Shown here: positions 36,776 to 45,696 of the stretch, one piece after another
How positions within the stretch are numbered: position 1 is the first letter of the stretch
Layout of the letters: every line of letters starts with the position of its first letter
Assembly: GCA_016717285.1 (NCBI GenBank)
Contig: JADKFU010000001.1
Coordinates: 372,001 to 436,000 of the forward strand
Direction of reading: 5' to 3'
DNA length: 64,000 nucleotides
Origin: Chitinophagaceae bacterium
GTDB taxonomy: Bacteria; Bacteroidota; Bacteroidia; Chitinophagales; UBA10324
Translations under genes and position numbers: made by a program
The notes under the pieces: generated by a model
Databases searched by the model: none
What the model was told of the DNA's origin: nothing
The model's input: the letters and a program-made list of their open reading frames with translations, nothing else

Positions 36776-36874
36776 AATGTCATGCTGAGCGGAGTCGAAG
36801 CATGATATTTTTTTAGGAACCGGTGAACACAAAGCAATATCGCAGTTCGACTCCGCTCACTGTGACATTGCTTT
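36776..36874. repeat. Paired-hairpin element, copy 1
   Basis: Two hairpins in a row. The left is tcatgct (36780-36786)/agcatga (36799-36805) with loop gagcggagtcga, followed by a T-rich run. The right stem is 36831-36845/36860-36874 with loop ttcgactccgctca. The two loops are perfectly complementary over 12 bases. It lies inside a 168-bp tandem duplication (copy 2 is offset by exactly 168). Degenerate remains of a right half lie at about 36680-36700. Confidence 0.85.
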
Positions 36875-36943
36875 TGCTTAACTGATCCACCTATTAAATT
36901 TTACAGTGACGATCAATATTCTACCGTGAGGGAAGAAGAAAAA

Positions 36944-37042
36944 AATGTCATGCTGAGCGGAGTCGAAGCATGATATTTTTTTAGGAACTGGTGAACACAA
37001 AGCAATATCGCAGTTCGACTCCGCTCACTGTGACATTGCTTT
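36944..37042. repeat. Paired-hairpin element, copy 2 (168-bp tandem duplicate of copy 1)
   Basis: Same structure as copy 1, offset by 168 bases, with almost identical sequence. One visible change is aaccgg to aactgg between the hairpins. The gene-free stretch 36674-37148 is filled by these copies and their spacers. Confidence 0.85.
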
Positions 37043-37148
37043 TGTCAGCACCTTGCCATAGTTTTTCCATTGATAAACATACTCAGTCTAAAAATTCAAA
37101 ACTATCATCAACAATTATATTAACTTGTTTTTCAAATGTATTCAAGGC

Positions 37149-37490
37149 GTGGAAAAATATCTTTACGTATATATATTAAAATGCAGTGACGGCTCTTATT
37201 ACACTGGTGTAACCAATAACTGCGAACGTCGCTTTGAAGAACACCAGCAAGGCGAGAATGCTAAATGCTACACCTTTAGCAGGAGACCTGTTGAATTAGC
37301 TTATATGGAGGCATTTCAAAACTATATCCAGGCTATCACCTGGGAAAAGCAAATCAAAGGTTGGACAAGAGCAAAGAAGGAAGCACTCATCCAAAATAAT
37401 TGGAGAAAGTTAAAGGAACTGCCTCAATGCAAAAATGATTCGCATTCCAAAAAATATCTAAAGCAGGATGCTAGCATGGAGGATTTATAG
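37149..37490 (+). CDS. Single-domain GIY-YIG nuclease
   Basis: A 113-residue GIY-YIG endonuclease-family protein. The fold's motifs are visible: YVYILKCSDGSYYTGVTNN (the YVY and YTG elements), the catalytic-type arginine in CERRFEEHQ, the tyrosine/glutamate region ELAYMEAFQNYIQAITWEKQ with its catalytic-type Glu, and a basic tail. It belongs to the small UvrC-like group with no extra domain. The frame opens at a TTG at 37125. The GTG at 37149 is preferred because homologues begin MEKYLYVYIL-like. Two paired-hairpin repeats lie upstream and one downstream, with the same loop core, suggesting a functional link. Confidence 0.88.
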   Translation: MEKYLYVYILKCSDGSYYTGVTNNCERRFEEHQQGENAKCYTFSRRPVELAYMEAFQNYIQAITWEKQIKGWTRAKKEALIQNNWRKLKELPQCKNDSHSKKYLKQDASMEDL

Positions 37491-37529
37491 CAAGCAATAA
37501 TTGAGAATTGAATATTTATTAAACAAAAC

Positions 37530-37631
37530 AATGTCACACTGAGCGTAGTCGAAGTGCGACATTGTTTTGTTGGCGACCTCCTCAAAAAAAATTGTCACCG
37601 TTCGACTCCGCTCACGATGACAATTTTTTTT
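37530..37631. repeat. Paired-hairpin element, copy 3, with terminator-like second hairpin
   Basis: The left hairpin is 37530-37540/37553-37563 with loop gagcgtagtcga. The right hairpin is 37584-37600/37615-37631 with loop ttcgactccgctca and a run of eight T. Stem sequences differ from copies 1 and 2, but loop sequences are conserved (one base different). The rest of 37491-37840 shows no gene. Confidence 0.85.
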
Positions 37632-37840
37632 ACCTCGTAGCTGTGATCTGATCATGGGGTACTTTCCCCCGTTAAACTGGATTTGGAATCATTAGCGCTC
37701 GCAACATTCAGCTAATAAATTTATTGTGATGATTGATATGCCACCAATTGATTAAAGCACATTCTCCTCATTCTTAATTCCTAATTCCAATTCTCTCCTC
37801 CCTTTTACCTAATTTTCCACCCTCAATAAATCATGTCAGC

Positions 37841-40054
37841 ATGCGCCACCGGATTTTAATTGTTATGTTCATTTTTATCTGCGCTGTTGCAAATGCACAA
37901 TTCAAGATCGATCAATCAATACAGGTAAAGAATTTGGACGGCACAGGCATGAAACTTCCCTGGGTAGGAGGGTTGAACCAAGCACAGTTCTCCGCTGTAG
38001 ATATAAATAATGATGGTACCGATGATCTTTTTGTTTTCGACCGCAGCGGCAACAAAGTGTATACTTTCATCAATCATGGAACACCTAATACGGTTGACTA
38101 CACTTACGAACCTGAGTACGAAGCAAGCTTTCCAGCAATGGAAAACTGGGCGCTCATAGTGGATTACAACTGTGATGGCATAGCAGATATTTACACACAT
38201 ACGCATAATCCGGCAACGGGTATCCGGGTATTTAAAGGATCGTATGATATCAATAACGTGATACAATTTCAACTTGTGGATGATTTGCTGCAATATCCTT
38301 TTAATTCCTTCGAAGTGAATCTGTACGTGAGTGCTGTTGATATACCTGCCATAGTTGATGTAAATCATGACGGCGATATTGATATTCTCACCTTTCAGCA
38401 AAACGGAGGCTATGTTATTTATTATGAAAACCAATCACAGGAAAACGGACATGGCTGTAACGATTTAACGTATGAACCAGTAGACCAGTGCTGGGGCGAT
38501 TTTTTTGAAAGCGGTTTCAGACGGGAAGATTCACTCAGTGTGCCTTGTCCGTTTTTTACGGGAGGTGATGATGAACCTGATGAAAGAGAGTTAAGGCATA
38601 CAGGCTCCACCTTGCTTGCATTTGATGATGATGGTGATCATGATGTAGAACTTGTTACAGGAGATATTTCATTTTCAAATATCGTTTATCTGCACAATGG
38701 AGGAACACCTTCCAATGCTTTGATCACAAGTCAGGACACTGTTTTTCCTTCCTATAATTTAAGTGCGGATGTGTACACTTTTCCGGCCGCTTTCCTGGTT
38801 GACATGAACAACGATGGATTGAAAGATATGATAGTGACTCCGAATAACCAGGTTGGAACTGAAAATTATAAGTGCGTATGGTATTATCAGAATAAAGGAA
38901 CAGTTGTTACTTCAGACTTTGATTTTCAATCAGACATCTTTTTGGTGAATGACATGATTGATGTTGGAGAAGGCGCCTTTCCTGTTTTCTTTGACGCGGA
39001 TAATGATGGCCTGCCTGATCTGCTCGTTGGCAACTATGGTTATTTGAATCTTAGCTCACCGGGCACTTACGACGGACAGATTGCCTACTACCGTAATACC
39101 GGCACCAGTACAGCGCCCTCTTTTCAATTAGTGACCATTGATTATGCAGATATTCTTTCGTTGGGTGTGAAATCAGTCTATCCAACATTTGGTGATCTTG
39201 ACGGTGATGGAGATGCCGACATGATTACCGGAAGAGATGATGGCACGTTGCTCTATTTTAAAAATACTGCCGCAGCAGGTGCACCGGCAAATTTTGTATT
39301 CACAAGTGAGAATTATGCAGGTGTTGATGTCGGAAATTTCAGCACTCCGCAATTGGTGGATGCCAACCACGATGGCTTGCTTGACTTACTGATAGGCGAA
39401 CGCGATGGCAATCTGAATTATTACCAGAATACCGGTACTGCTTCCAATCCTGTTTTCGGTGCAGGCAATAATTTTTTTGGACAGGTGGATGTACGGCAGG
39501 TTGGATACACAACAGGTTATAGTGCGCCGTATCTTGTTCAGTTGCATCCGGGCGATGATTATACATTGTTGGTTGGTTGCGAACGCGGATTTATTTTTCA
39601 ATACACAGACATTGAGAACAATTTGAGTGGAGCTTTTCTGAAAGCAGATTCCACGTATGCGGAAATATACCAGGGACTTCGCGCTACTGTGAATGGTGCC
39701 GATATTGATGCTGACGGTAAATTAGAGTTGCTGGTTGGCAATTACAGAGGCGGCGTAACTTTTTACAACGATGCACCGAATGTTGCCGTGCCGCTGGTTA
39801 GTGCCGGCCAGGTTATCAGTGTTCATCCAAATCCGGCATCTGAAGACATTCAGGTGGACATTCCTTTTTCCATGCAACACGAAATGATCAGGATAATAAT
39901 GGTCAATAGTTTGGGAGTAGAAATTTTTTCAGATGAATTTAAAGCTGAAAATTCGTTGCATATTAATAGTTCCCGTTTCCCGTCCGGCCTCTATTTTCTC
40001 CGGATGAACGATGAAATAAACAGTTTTGTGGGTAAAGTTCTTATCAGTCATTAA
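37841..40054 (+). CDS. FG-GAP/VCBS-repeat T9SS-secreted protein
   Basis: A 737-residue secreted protein. The signal peptide is residues 1-20 (ending VANAQF). The body consists of FG-GAP/VCBS repeats, each with a calcium-type loop: DINNDGTDDLFVFD, DVNHDGDIDILTF, DMNNDGLKDMIV, DADNDGLPDLLVG, DLDGDGDADMITG, DANHDGLLDLLIG and DIDADGKLELLVG. These fold as a beta-propeller like integrin heads. The last 80 residues are a type A sorting domain (VHPNPASEDIQVDI, FPSGLYFLRM). It is probably cell-surface attached. The role is unknown, and binding of sugars or proteins is plausible for this fold. It is followed by two type B proteins on the same strand. Confidence 0.9.
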   Translation: MRHRILIVMFIFICAVANAQFKIDQSIQVKNLDGTGMKLPWVGGLNQAQFSAVDINNDGTDDLFVFDRSGNKVYTFINHGTPNTVDYTYEPEYEASFPAMENWALIVDYNCDGIADIYTHTHNPATGIRVFKGSYDINNVIQFQLVDDLLQYPFNSFEVNLYVSAVDIPAIVDVNHDGDIDILTFQQNGGYVIYYENQSQENGHGCNDLTYEPVDQCWGDFFESGFRREDSLSVPCPFFTGGDDEPDERELRHTGSTLLAFDDDGDHDVELVTGDISFSNIVYLHNGGTPSNALITSQDTVFPSYNLSADVYTFPAAFLVDMNNDGLKDMIVTPNNQVGTENYKCVWYYQNKGTVVTSDFDFQSDIFLVNDMIDVGEGAFPVFFDADNDGLPDLLVGNYGYLNLSSPGTYDGQIAYYRNTGTSTAPSFQLVTIDYADILSLGVKSVYPTFGDLDGDGDADMITGRDDGTLLYFKNTAAAGAPANFVFTSENYAGVDVGNFSTPQLVDANHDGLLDLLIGERDGNLNYYQNTGTASNPVFGAGNNFFGQVDVRQVGYTTGYSAPYLVQLHPGDDYTLLVGCERGFIFQYTDIENNLSGAFLKADSTYAEIYQGLRATVNGADIDADGKLELLVGNYRGGVTFYNDAPNVAVPLVSAGQVISVHPNPASEDIQVDIPFSMQHEMIRIIMVNSLGVEIFSDEFKAENSLHINSSRFPSGLYFLRMNDEINSFVGKVLISH

Positions 40055-40099
40055 TTTGTCTTCAAAGATTAGTTATCTTGCCAAGGCCAAATTTTAAAA

Positions 40100-42709
40100 A
40101 TGCGTCAACATTTAGCATCCATTCGAACCGGGTATGTTTTCTTAATGGCTGCATTATGTTTGTTCCCGTGTTTTGCATTCGCTTCACACATTATCGGAGG
40201 AGAACTTTCTTATGAATGTAATGGAAATAACAGTTATCAGGTTACCTTGAAAGTTTACCGCGATTGTTACAACGGACAGGCTCCATACGACAATCCGACT
40301 TACATTTTTATTTACGATAATACAACGAATCAACTTTATACTTCCCTGTCCATCACATTTCCGGGTTCAGATCAATTGCCAAACAGTACAGGCGACCCTT
40401 GTTTAATTGTTCCACCTAATATTTGTGTGGAAGAAGCGATTTTTACCAAGCAGGTTAACCTGCCACCTACCGTTGGCGGCTACAGAATGATTTACCAGCG
40501 TTGCTGTCGCAATTCCACGATCGCGAATATTGTTGATCCTGCAAATACCGGTGGAACCTATGAAGCAACCATTCCTGGATCAGCGCTGGCGGTTTGTAAC
40601 AGCAGTCCTTACTTTGTAAATTTTCCACCCACTATTATTTGTATCAATACACCTTTTGTTTTCGATCATTCTGCAGTTGATCCGGATGGCGACGACCTGG
40701 TGTATGAATTATGTTATCCTTATGATGGTGCAAGTTCTTTTAATCCGCAACCTACGCCGGGCAGTCCGCCTGTTAACTATAACAACATAAATTTTCTTGC
40801 TCCTTATTCCTACGATAACCCAATGGGAGGCGCTCCGCCAATGGCCATTGATCCGGTAACAGGTGAATTAACAGTAACACCTACAGCGGTAGGGCAATAT
40901 GTGGTGGGAGTTTGTGTGAGTGAATACCGTAACGGAGATTTATTATCTGTTCACCGGCGCGATTTTCAATTTAATGTGACCAATTGCAACAATGCGTCTG
41001 CTTCTATCAATGGCGGTAGTAATACGGTGAACAGCCCGGCGCTTTTCAATTCGTGCGATGGATTTACTTTTTACTTTCCGAATAATTCAAACAATGCAAC
41101 TTCCTATCATTGGGATTTCGGAGTACCCGGACTTACGAATGATACCTCTAATCTTGAAGTGCCTGTATATACTTTTCCGGATACGGGAATTTATGTAGTG
41201 ACATTGATTGCAAATCCCGGTTCTACATGTGGAGATACAGCATATGGAATTGTGTATGTCTATCCTGTTTTAGATGGGGAGTTTTTATTTCCGAATGGTT
41301 GTGTGATTGATTCACTCCAATTTACTGATCAGTCAACCTGTGGTGTTGGTAATATAAATTACTGGTACTGGAGTTTTGGAACATTTGGAAATTCATTGGA
41401 GCAAAATCCTGTTTTTGCATTCGACACCACCGGTACGTATTATGTACAATTGATTGTAGGAACAGACCTCGGGTGCCTCGATACAACATTTGGTTTCATT
41501 ACTATTCATGAAAAACCGGAAGCAACGGCTTATCCGGATACGATTATTTGTTCGCTGGATACTATTCAGTTGTCAGGGTCGGGTATTGGAGATTACAACT
41601 GGAGTCCAGCATACGGTTTGAACAGCAATACTTTGCAGACGCCATTGGCCAGCCCGAATGTGAACACACATTATGATCTCACAGTAACTAATCAGTGGGG
41701 TTGCAGTGATACGGCTAGTGTGCAAATTAATGTATATGATACCGTGATTGCTTTTGCAGGAAATGATACCACCATTTGTCCTGGTGACGTTTTGCAATTA
41801 AATGGTACCGGAAGTGTGTATTTCAACTGGTCACCGGCCGCAGGATTATCTGATCCCACTATTCCGAATCCGCAGGCACAACCGGGCGCTTCCGTCACGT
41901 ATGTTATGACTACATTCATTGGTTCGTGTGTTGATGCTGATACTCTTCAGATACTTGTGAAACCCAATCCTTCTATTGAGGCAAATTCAGATCAAACCAT
42001 TTGTATTGGTGACAGCGCATTCTTAACTGCATGCTGCGGAACAGTTTATTCCTGGAATCCTTTTAACTCAGTGGATAATCCTTCCGCTCAAAGCACATTT
42101 GCGCATCCTACAGCTACAACTGTATATCACTTGCAGGCTTCTGATTCCAATAGTTGTCCGGTTATAGTGCATGATTCTGTCATCGTTTATGTAATTGACC
42201 CATTGCCTTTGATTGTTACTCCGGATACCATTATATACTTAGGAACTTCTGCCACGCTTCATGCATATGGCGCTCAGACATATTTCTGGACACCTCCGGA
42301 TTATTTAAGTGATCCTTATATCAATAATCCGGTGGCTACTCCGGTTGAGACAACAGTATATACCGTTAATGCGATTACGGAGGAAGGCTGTCCGTTAACT
42401 GCTACTTTAAAAGTTGGAGTAATTGAAGATCCATTGGTGGTTTTTCCAAGTGCATTTACGCCTAACAGCGACGGATTGAATGATCAGTTTTTACCTGTTG
42501 TGTTCGGATTATTTGAATCTGAAAGTTTTAAAATTTTCAACAGGTGGGGTCAAATGATATTTTCTTCCAAAGATTTTAAGGCGGGTTGGGATGGCACTTT
42601 TGAAGGAAAAGAGGAAGCTATGGGAACATATGTTTACTTATTGTCCGGAAAGTCCCTGACAACGGGCAAAAATTACTTTCTAAAAGGAAATGTTGTATTA
42701 TTACGTTGA
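40100..42709 (+). CDS. PKD-domain protein with T9SS type B (gliding motility-associated) sorting domain, paralogue 1
   Basis: An 869-residue secreted protein. The signal peptide ends near residue 28. The N-terminal region starts SHIIGGELSYECNGNNSYQV and holds TLKVYRDC, with several cysteines. PKD-like domains follow (about 310-470, WDFGVPGLTND and WSFGTFGNS), then further Ig-like repeats with YFWTPP-type strands. The C-terminal 85 residues are the CHU_C/type B sorting domain (FPSAFTPNSDGLNDQFLPVV, IFNRWGQMIFSS, GWDGTFEGKEEAMGTYVYLL). The start is an ATG 46 bases after the preceding gene. The adjacent gene is a paralogue of the same architecture and almost the same length. Confidence 0.92.
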   Translation: MRQHLASIRTGYVFLMAALCLFPCFAFASHIIGGELSYECNGNNSYQVTLKVYRDCYNGQAPYDNPTYIFIYDNTTNQLYTSLSITFPGSDQLPNSTGDPCLIVPPNICVEEAIFTKQVNLPPTVGGYRMIYQRCCRNSTIANIVDPANTGGTYEATIPGSALAVCNSSPYFVNFPPTIICINTPFVFDHSAVDPDGDDLVYELCYPYDGASSFNPQPTPGSPPVNYNNINFLAPYSYDNPMGGAPPMAIDPVTGELTVTPTAVGQYVVGVCVSEYRNGDLLSVHRRDFQFNVTNCNNASASINGGSNTVNSPALFNSCDGFTFYFPNNSNNATSYHWDFGVPGLTNDTSNLEVPVYTFPDTGIYVVTLIANPGSTCGDTAYGIVYVYPVLDGEFLFPNGCVIDSLQFTDQSTCGVGNINYWYWSFGTFGNSLEQNPVFAFDTTGTYYVQLIVGTDLGCLDTTFGFITIHEKPEATAYPDTIICSLDTIQLSGSGIGDYNWSPAYGLNSNTLQTPLASPNVNTHYDLTVTNQWGCSDTASVQINVYDTVIAFAGNDTTICPGDVLQLNGTGSVYFNWSPAAGLSDPTIPNPQAQPGASVTYVMTTFIGSCVDADTLQILVKPNPSIEANSDQTICIGDSAFLTACCGTVYSWNPFNSVDNPSAQSTFAHPTATTVYHLQASDSNSCPVIVHDSVIVYVIDPLPLIVTPDTIIYLGTSATLHAYGAQTYFWTPPDYLSDPYINNPVATPVETTVYTVNAITEEGCPLTATLKVGVIEDPLVVFPSAFTPNSDGLNDQFLPVVFGLFESESFKIFNRWGQMIFSSKDFKAGWDGTFEGKEEAMGTYVYLLSGKSLTTGKNYFLKGNVVLLR

Positions 42710-42738
42710 TTAAATGAGTTGAAAAACCCGAATTTCAC

Positions 42739-45363
42739 ATGAAAAAATGTTTACGCTTTTTCCTATGTGTAGCCATTGTTACCCTGCAACCGATTTTCTC
42801 CAAAGCCTCGCATATTGTAGGTGGTGAAATGACTTATGAATGTCTGGGGAATAATGAATACCTGATCACTCTTAAAGTTTACCGTGATTGCTTTAACGGT
42901 GCTGCAGGATACGATGATCCGACTAATGTTTTCGTTTTTGATGGTAACGGGAACATTGTTGCAACACTTCCTATTCCTTTTCCCGGTTCAGATACTTTAC
43001 CAAATAACACGGGCAATCCATGCTTAGTGGTACCACCCGGAATTTGTGTAGAAGAAGCAATATTTCAATACAATGTATTCCTGGATCCTTCACCCGGCGG
43101 CTACTCTATGGTCTATCAGCGTTGCTGCAGGAATTATTCCATAGACAATATCGCCAGTCCTGATAATACCGGAGCTTCCTATCTCGGTCACATTCCCGAT
43201 CCTGATTTAGCTGAATGCAATAGCAGTCCTTACTTTAAAAATTTTCCGCCACCTATAATTTGTTTAACTGAACCATTGATATTTGATCACTCTGCAATAG
43301 ATCCGGATGGCGATTCGCTGGTTTATATGATCTGCGATCCGTATATCGGAGGAAGTTCCTTAAATCCAATACCCAATCCGGCATTACCTCCTCCTTATTC
43401 TTTTGTAACATTTGTGTTGCCTTACTCTTCATCGAATCCAATGGGTGGATCGCCTTCATTGGCTATAAATTCTGCCACAGGAGAATTGACAGTTACGCCT
43501 ACCACCACAGGTCAGTTTGTAGTCGGCATCTGTGTTTCTGAATACCGCAACGGACAATTTCTTGATGAACACAAGCGCGATTTCCAGTTTAATGTAGCGC
43601 AGTGCATTGGCCCGCAGGCTTCTATTGATGGAGAAGCGAATACAGTCGATAATCCGGCAGTTTTCAATACCTGCCAGACGTATACTTTTAATTTCCCTAA
43701 CAATTCTTCAAATGCCACTAGTTATTTCTGGGATTTCGGAGTTTTGACTTCTTCAACTGACACCAGTTCAGCTATCAATCCAACCTTTACCTTTCCGGAT
43801 ACAGGACTCTACCACATCATACTGTATGTAAATCCGGGAAGTACCTGTGCAGACACTGCTTATGGAGATGTGTATGTGTATCCATTTTTTACGGCCGCCA
43901 TTTCAGCTCCGGATGGTTGTGTTGGGCAACCGGTTCAGTTCAGCGATAATTCCACTACCACTTTTACTACAGTCAGTGACTGGCTATGGTCGTTTGGAAC
44001 CGGTGACACCTCAAATTTGCAAAACCCTGCTTACGTATTCGATGAAGTGGGAACTTACACTGTAACATTGATTGCAAGTAATGAAGCAGGTTGCACCGAT
44101 ACCATTTCTGATGTGATTATTATTTTCCCTAGTCCCACCATCAATGCAATACCTGATGATACCATCATTTGCAAACTGGACCAGATTCAATTGAATGCTG
44201 CGGCAACCGGAGCAAACAATTTTAACTGGGAACCAAATTACAACCTGAGCAACCCGAATATTTCAAATCCGTTGGCCGGTCCTGATGTTACAGTCACTTA
44301 CACGGTTTCAATCTCCAACAGTTATGGTTGTGTTGCAATGGACAGTGTGCATGTGGAAGTATATGATACCGTAATTGCCCATGCCGGAAGTGACACTACT
44401 ATTTGTCCCGGCGGTTCTGTGCAGCTAAATGGTTCGGGAGGAATTAATTTTTTGTGGGCGCCACCCACAGGATTAAGTTCCACTTCAGTCTATAATCCAA
44501 TTGCATCACCTGCTTCCACTACCAGTTATATTTTTTCTACCTCGGTGGGTTCCTGTGCTGCAAAAGATACGGTGATAGTTTACGTAAAACCGTTTCCAAC
44601 TATTGTTGCTGGTCCTGATGTGAGCATTTGCCAGTATCAAAGTGTTCAGATTTCAGCTTCGGGAGGAACGTCTTATTCGTGGTCTCCTTCGGGCACTTTG
44701 GATAACGCCGCTTTAGAAAGTCCGACTGCTACACCATTGGTTACCACTACTTATACCGTATCCGGAACCAATGCAAATGCCTGTCCCTTTGTAGGACAGG
44801 ACAGTTTAACCGTAAGCATCATTCCAATTCCCCCGATTTTTATTACAGAAGACACAACCATCATCTTAGGAACGTACACTGTGCTTTCAGTAACCGGCGG
44901 TGCTTCCTATGTTTGGGTACCTTCAACAGGATTAGATGATCCGACAAGCCCGACACCTGTTGCATCTCCTACAGAAACTACTACCTATGTGGTTTATATT
45001 ACTACTGCGGATGGTTGTCCGACTACTGATAGTGTTACCATTACTATTGTGTTGGATCCGCTGGTAGAATTCCCGACTGCGTTTTCTCCCAATGGTGATG
45101 ACAAGAATAATTATTTCCGTCCTCTGATTCTTGGTCTCGCACATCTTGATGAGTTCAGAATATTTAATCGTTGGGGACAAGAAGTTTTTGCCATCAGCAA
45201 TGTGAATGTAATCGGAGGACCGCTGCCTGAAAATCTCAGTTGGGACGGAACTTACAAAGGAGAAGTTCAGCCTGTAGGCGTGTATGTTTATTATCTGAAA
45301 GGAGTAGCATCAGCTACCGGACTCACGATCGCGAAACAAGGCAATCTTACATTGGTTAGATAA
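42739..45363 (+). CDS. PKD-domain protein with T9SS type B sorting domain, paralogue 2
   Basis: An 874-residue protein, 29 bases after its paralogue and with the same layout. The signal peptide covers about 1-24, then SHIVGGEMTYECLGNNEYLI and TLKVYRDCFNG. PKD-like domains (WDFGVLTSSTD, WSFGTGDTSN) lie in the middle, and Ig-like repeats include SWSPSGTLDNA. The type B domain is at the end (FPTAFSPNGDDKNNYFRPLI, IFNRWGQEVFAI, SWDGTYKGEVQPVGVYVYYL). Such proteins are exported by the type IX system and attached to the surface or released. The pair is likely a tandem duplication. A strong terminator follows immediately. Confidence 0.92.
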   Translation: MKKCLRFFLCVAIVTLQPIFSKASHIVGGEMTYECLGNNEYLITLKVYRDCFNGAAGYDDPTNVFVFDGNGNIVATLPIPFPGSDTLPNNTGNPCLVVPPGICVEEAIFQYNVFLDPSPGGYSMVYQRCCRNYSIDNIASPDNTGASYLGHIPDPDLAECNSSPYFKNFPPPIICLTEPLIFDHSAIDPDGDSLVYMICDPYIGGSSLNPIPNPALPPPYSFVTFVLPYSSSNPMGGSPSLAINSATGELTVTPTTTGQFVVGICVSEYRNGQFLDEHKRDFQFNVAQCIGPQASIDGEANTVDNPAVFNTCQTYTFNFPNNSSNATSYFWDFGVLTSSTDTSSAINPTFTFPDTGLYHIILYVNPGSTCADTAYGDVYVYPFFTAAISAPDGCVGQPVQFSDNSTTTFTTVSDWLWSFGTGDTSNLQNPAYVFDEVGTYTVTLIASNEAGCTDTISDVIIIFPSPTINAIPDDTIICKLDQIQLNAAATGANNFNWEPNYNLSNPNISNPLAGPDVTVTYTVSISNSYGCVAMDSVHVEVYDTVIAHAGSDTTICPGGSVQLNGSGGINFLWAPPTGLSSTSVYNPIASPASTTSYIFSTSVGSCAAKDTVIVYVKPFPTIVAGPDVSICQYQSVQISASGGTSYSWSPSGTLDNAALESPTATPLVTTTYTVSGTNANACPFVGQDSLTVSIIPIPPIFITEDTTIILGTYTVLSVTGGASYVWVPSTGLDDPTSPTPVASPTETTTYVVYITTADGCPTTDSVTITIVLDPLVEFPTAFSPNGDDKNNYFRPLILGLAHLDEFRIFNRWGQEVFAISNVNVIGGPLPENLSWDGTYKGEVQPVGVYVYYLKGVASATGLTIAKQGNLTLVR

Positions 45364-45382
45364 GTAGCAATAATAATTTAAA

Positions 45383-45420
45383 AAACGCGCGGTATTCATT
45401 TACTGCGCGTTTCTTTTTTT
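45383..45420 (+). terminator. Rho-independent terminator after the type B pair
   Basis: The stem is aaacgcgcggta (45383-45394) with tactgcgcgttt (45401-45412), one wobble pair, a 6-base loop, then a T-rich tail. It begins 20 bases after the stop codon. Confidence 0.9.
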
Positions 45421-45444
45421 TATATCCGAAGCGGAAAGATTTTT

Positions 45445-45452
45445 TACTTTTG
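45445..45452 (+). promoter_or_regulatory. Bacteroidota -7 promoter element (TACTTTTG) for tRNA-Leu
   Basis: TACTTTTG matches TAnnTTTG and lies 34 bases before the mature tRNA 5' end. Confidence 0.55.
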
Positions 45453-45486
45453 CCCCGCTTCAAAAAGCATCCACCTCATTCACAAT

Positions 45487-45568
45487 GCCCGGGTGGCGAA
45501 ATTGGTAGACGCACCATCTTGAGGGGGTGGCGCCGTAAGGTGTACGAGTTCGAATCTCGTCCCGGGCA
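45487..45568 (+). tRNA. tRNA-Leu (anticodon GAG)
   Basis: An 82-base class II tRNA. The acceptor stem is gcccggg (45487-45493) with cccgggc (45561-45567), plus discriminator A. The anticodon stem is ccatc/ggtgg with loop ttgaggg, giving anticodon GAG. A long variable arm (cgccgtaaggtgt) and the T arm acgag-ttcgaat-ctcgt fit leucine. CCA is not encoded. The 3' side abuts the integrase-bearing island. Confidence 0.95.
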
Positions 45569-45696
45569 CTATACGTATTGATAATGATTAGATTGATGTG
45601 AAGCGTTTAGGAATTTTTTCCTAAGTGCGACATAGTAGTAAAATATTACAATTAATTCGTGCCTCTGTGCTGGCGGAATTCCCATCGGAATTTCCA

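Noticed and set aside
36776..37042. Possible CRISPR array from the regular 168-bp repeats
   Set aside because: Only two full copies, no short unique spacers and no cas genes. The structure is a tandem duplication of a paired hairpin.
40050..40090. Promoter before the first type B gene (ttatcttg)
   Set aside because: The -7 match lacks one T and the spacing to TTTG is too short.
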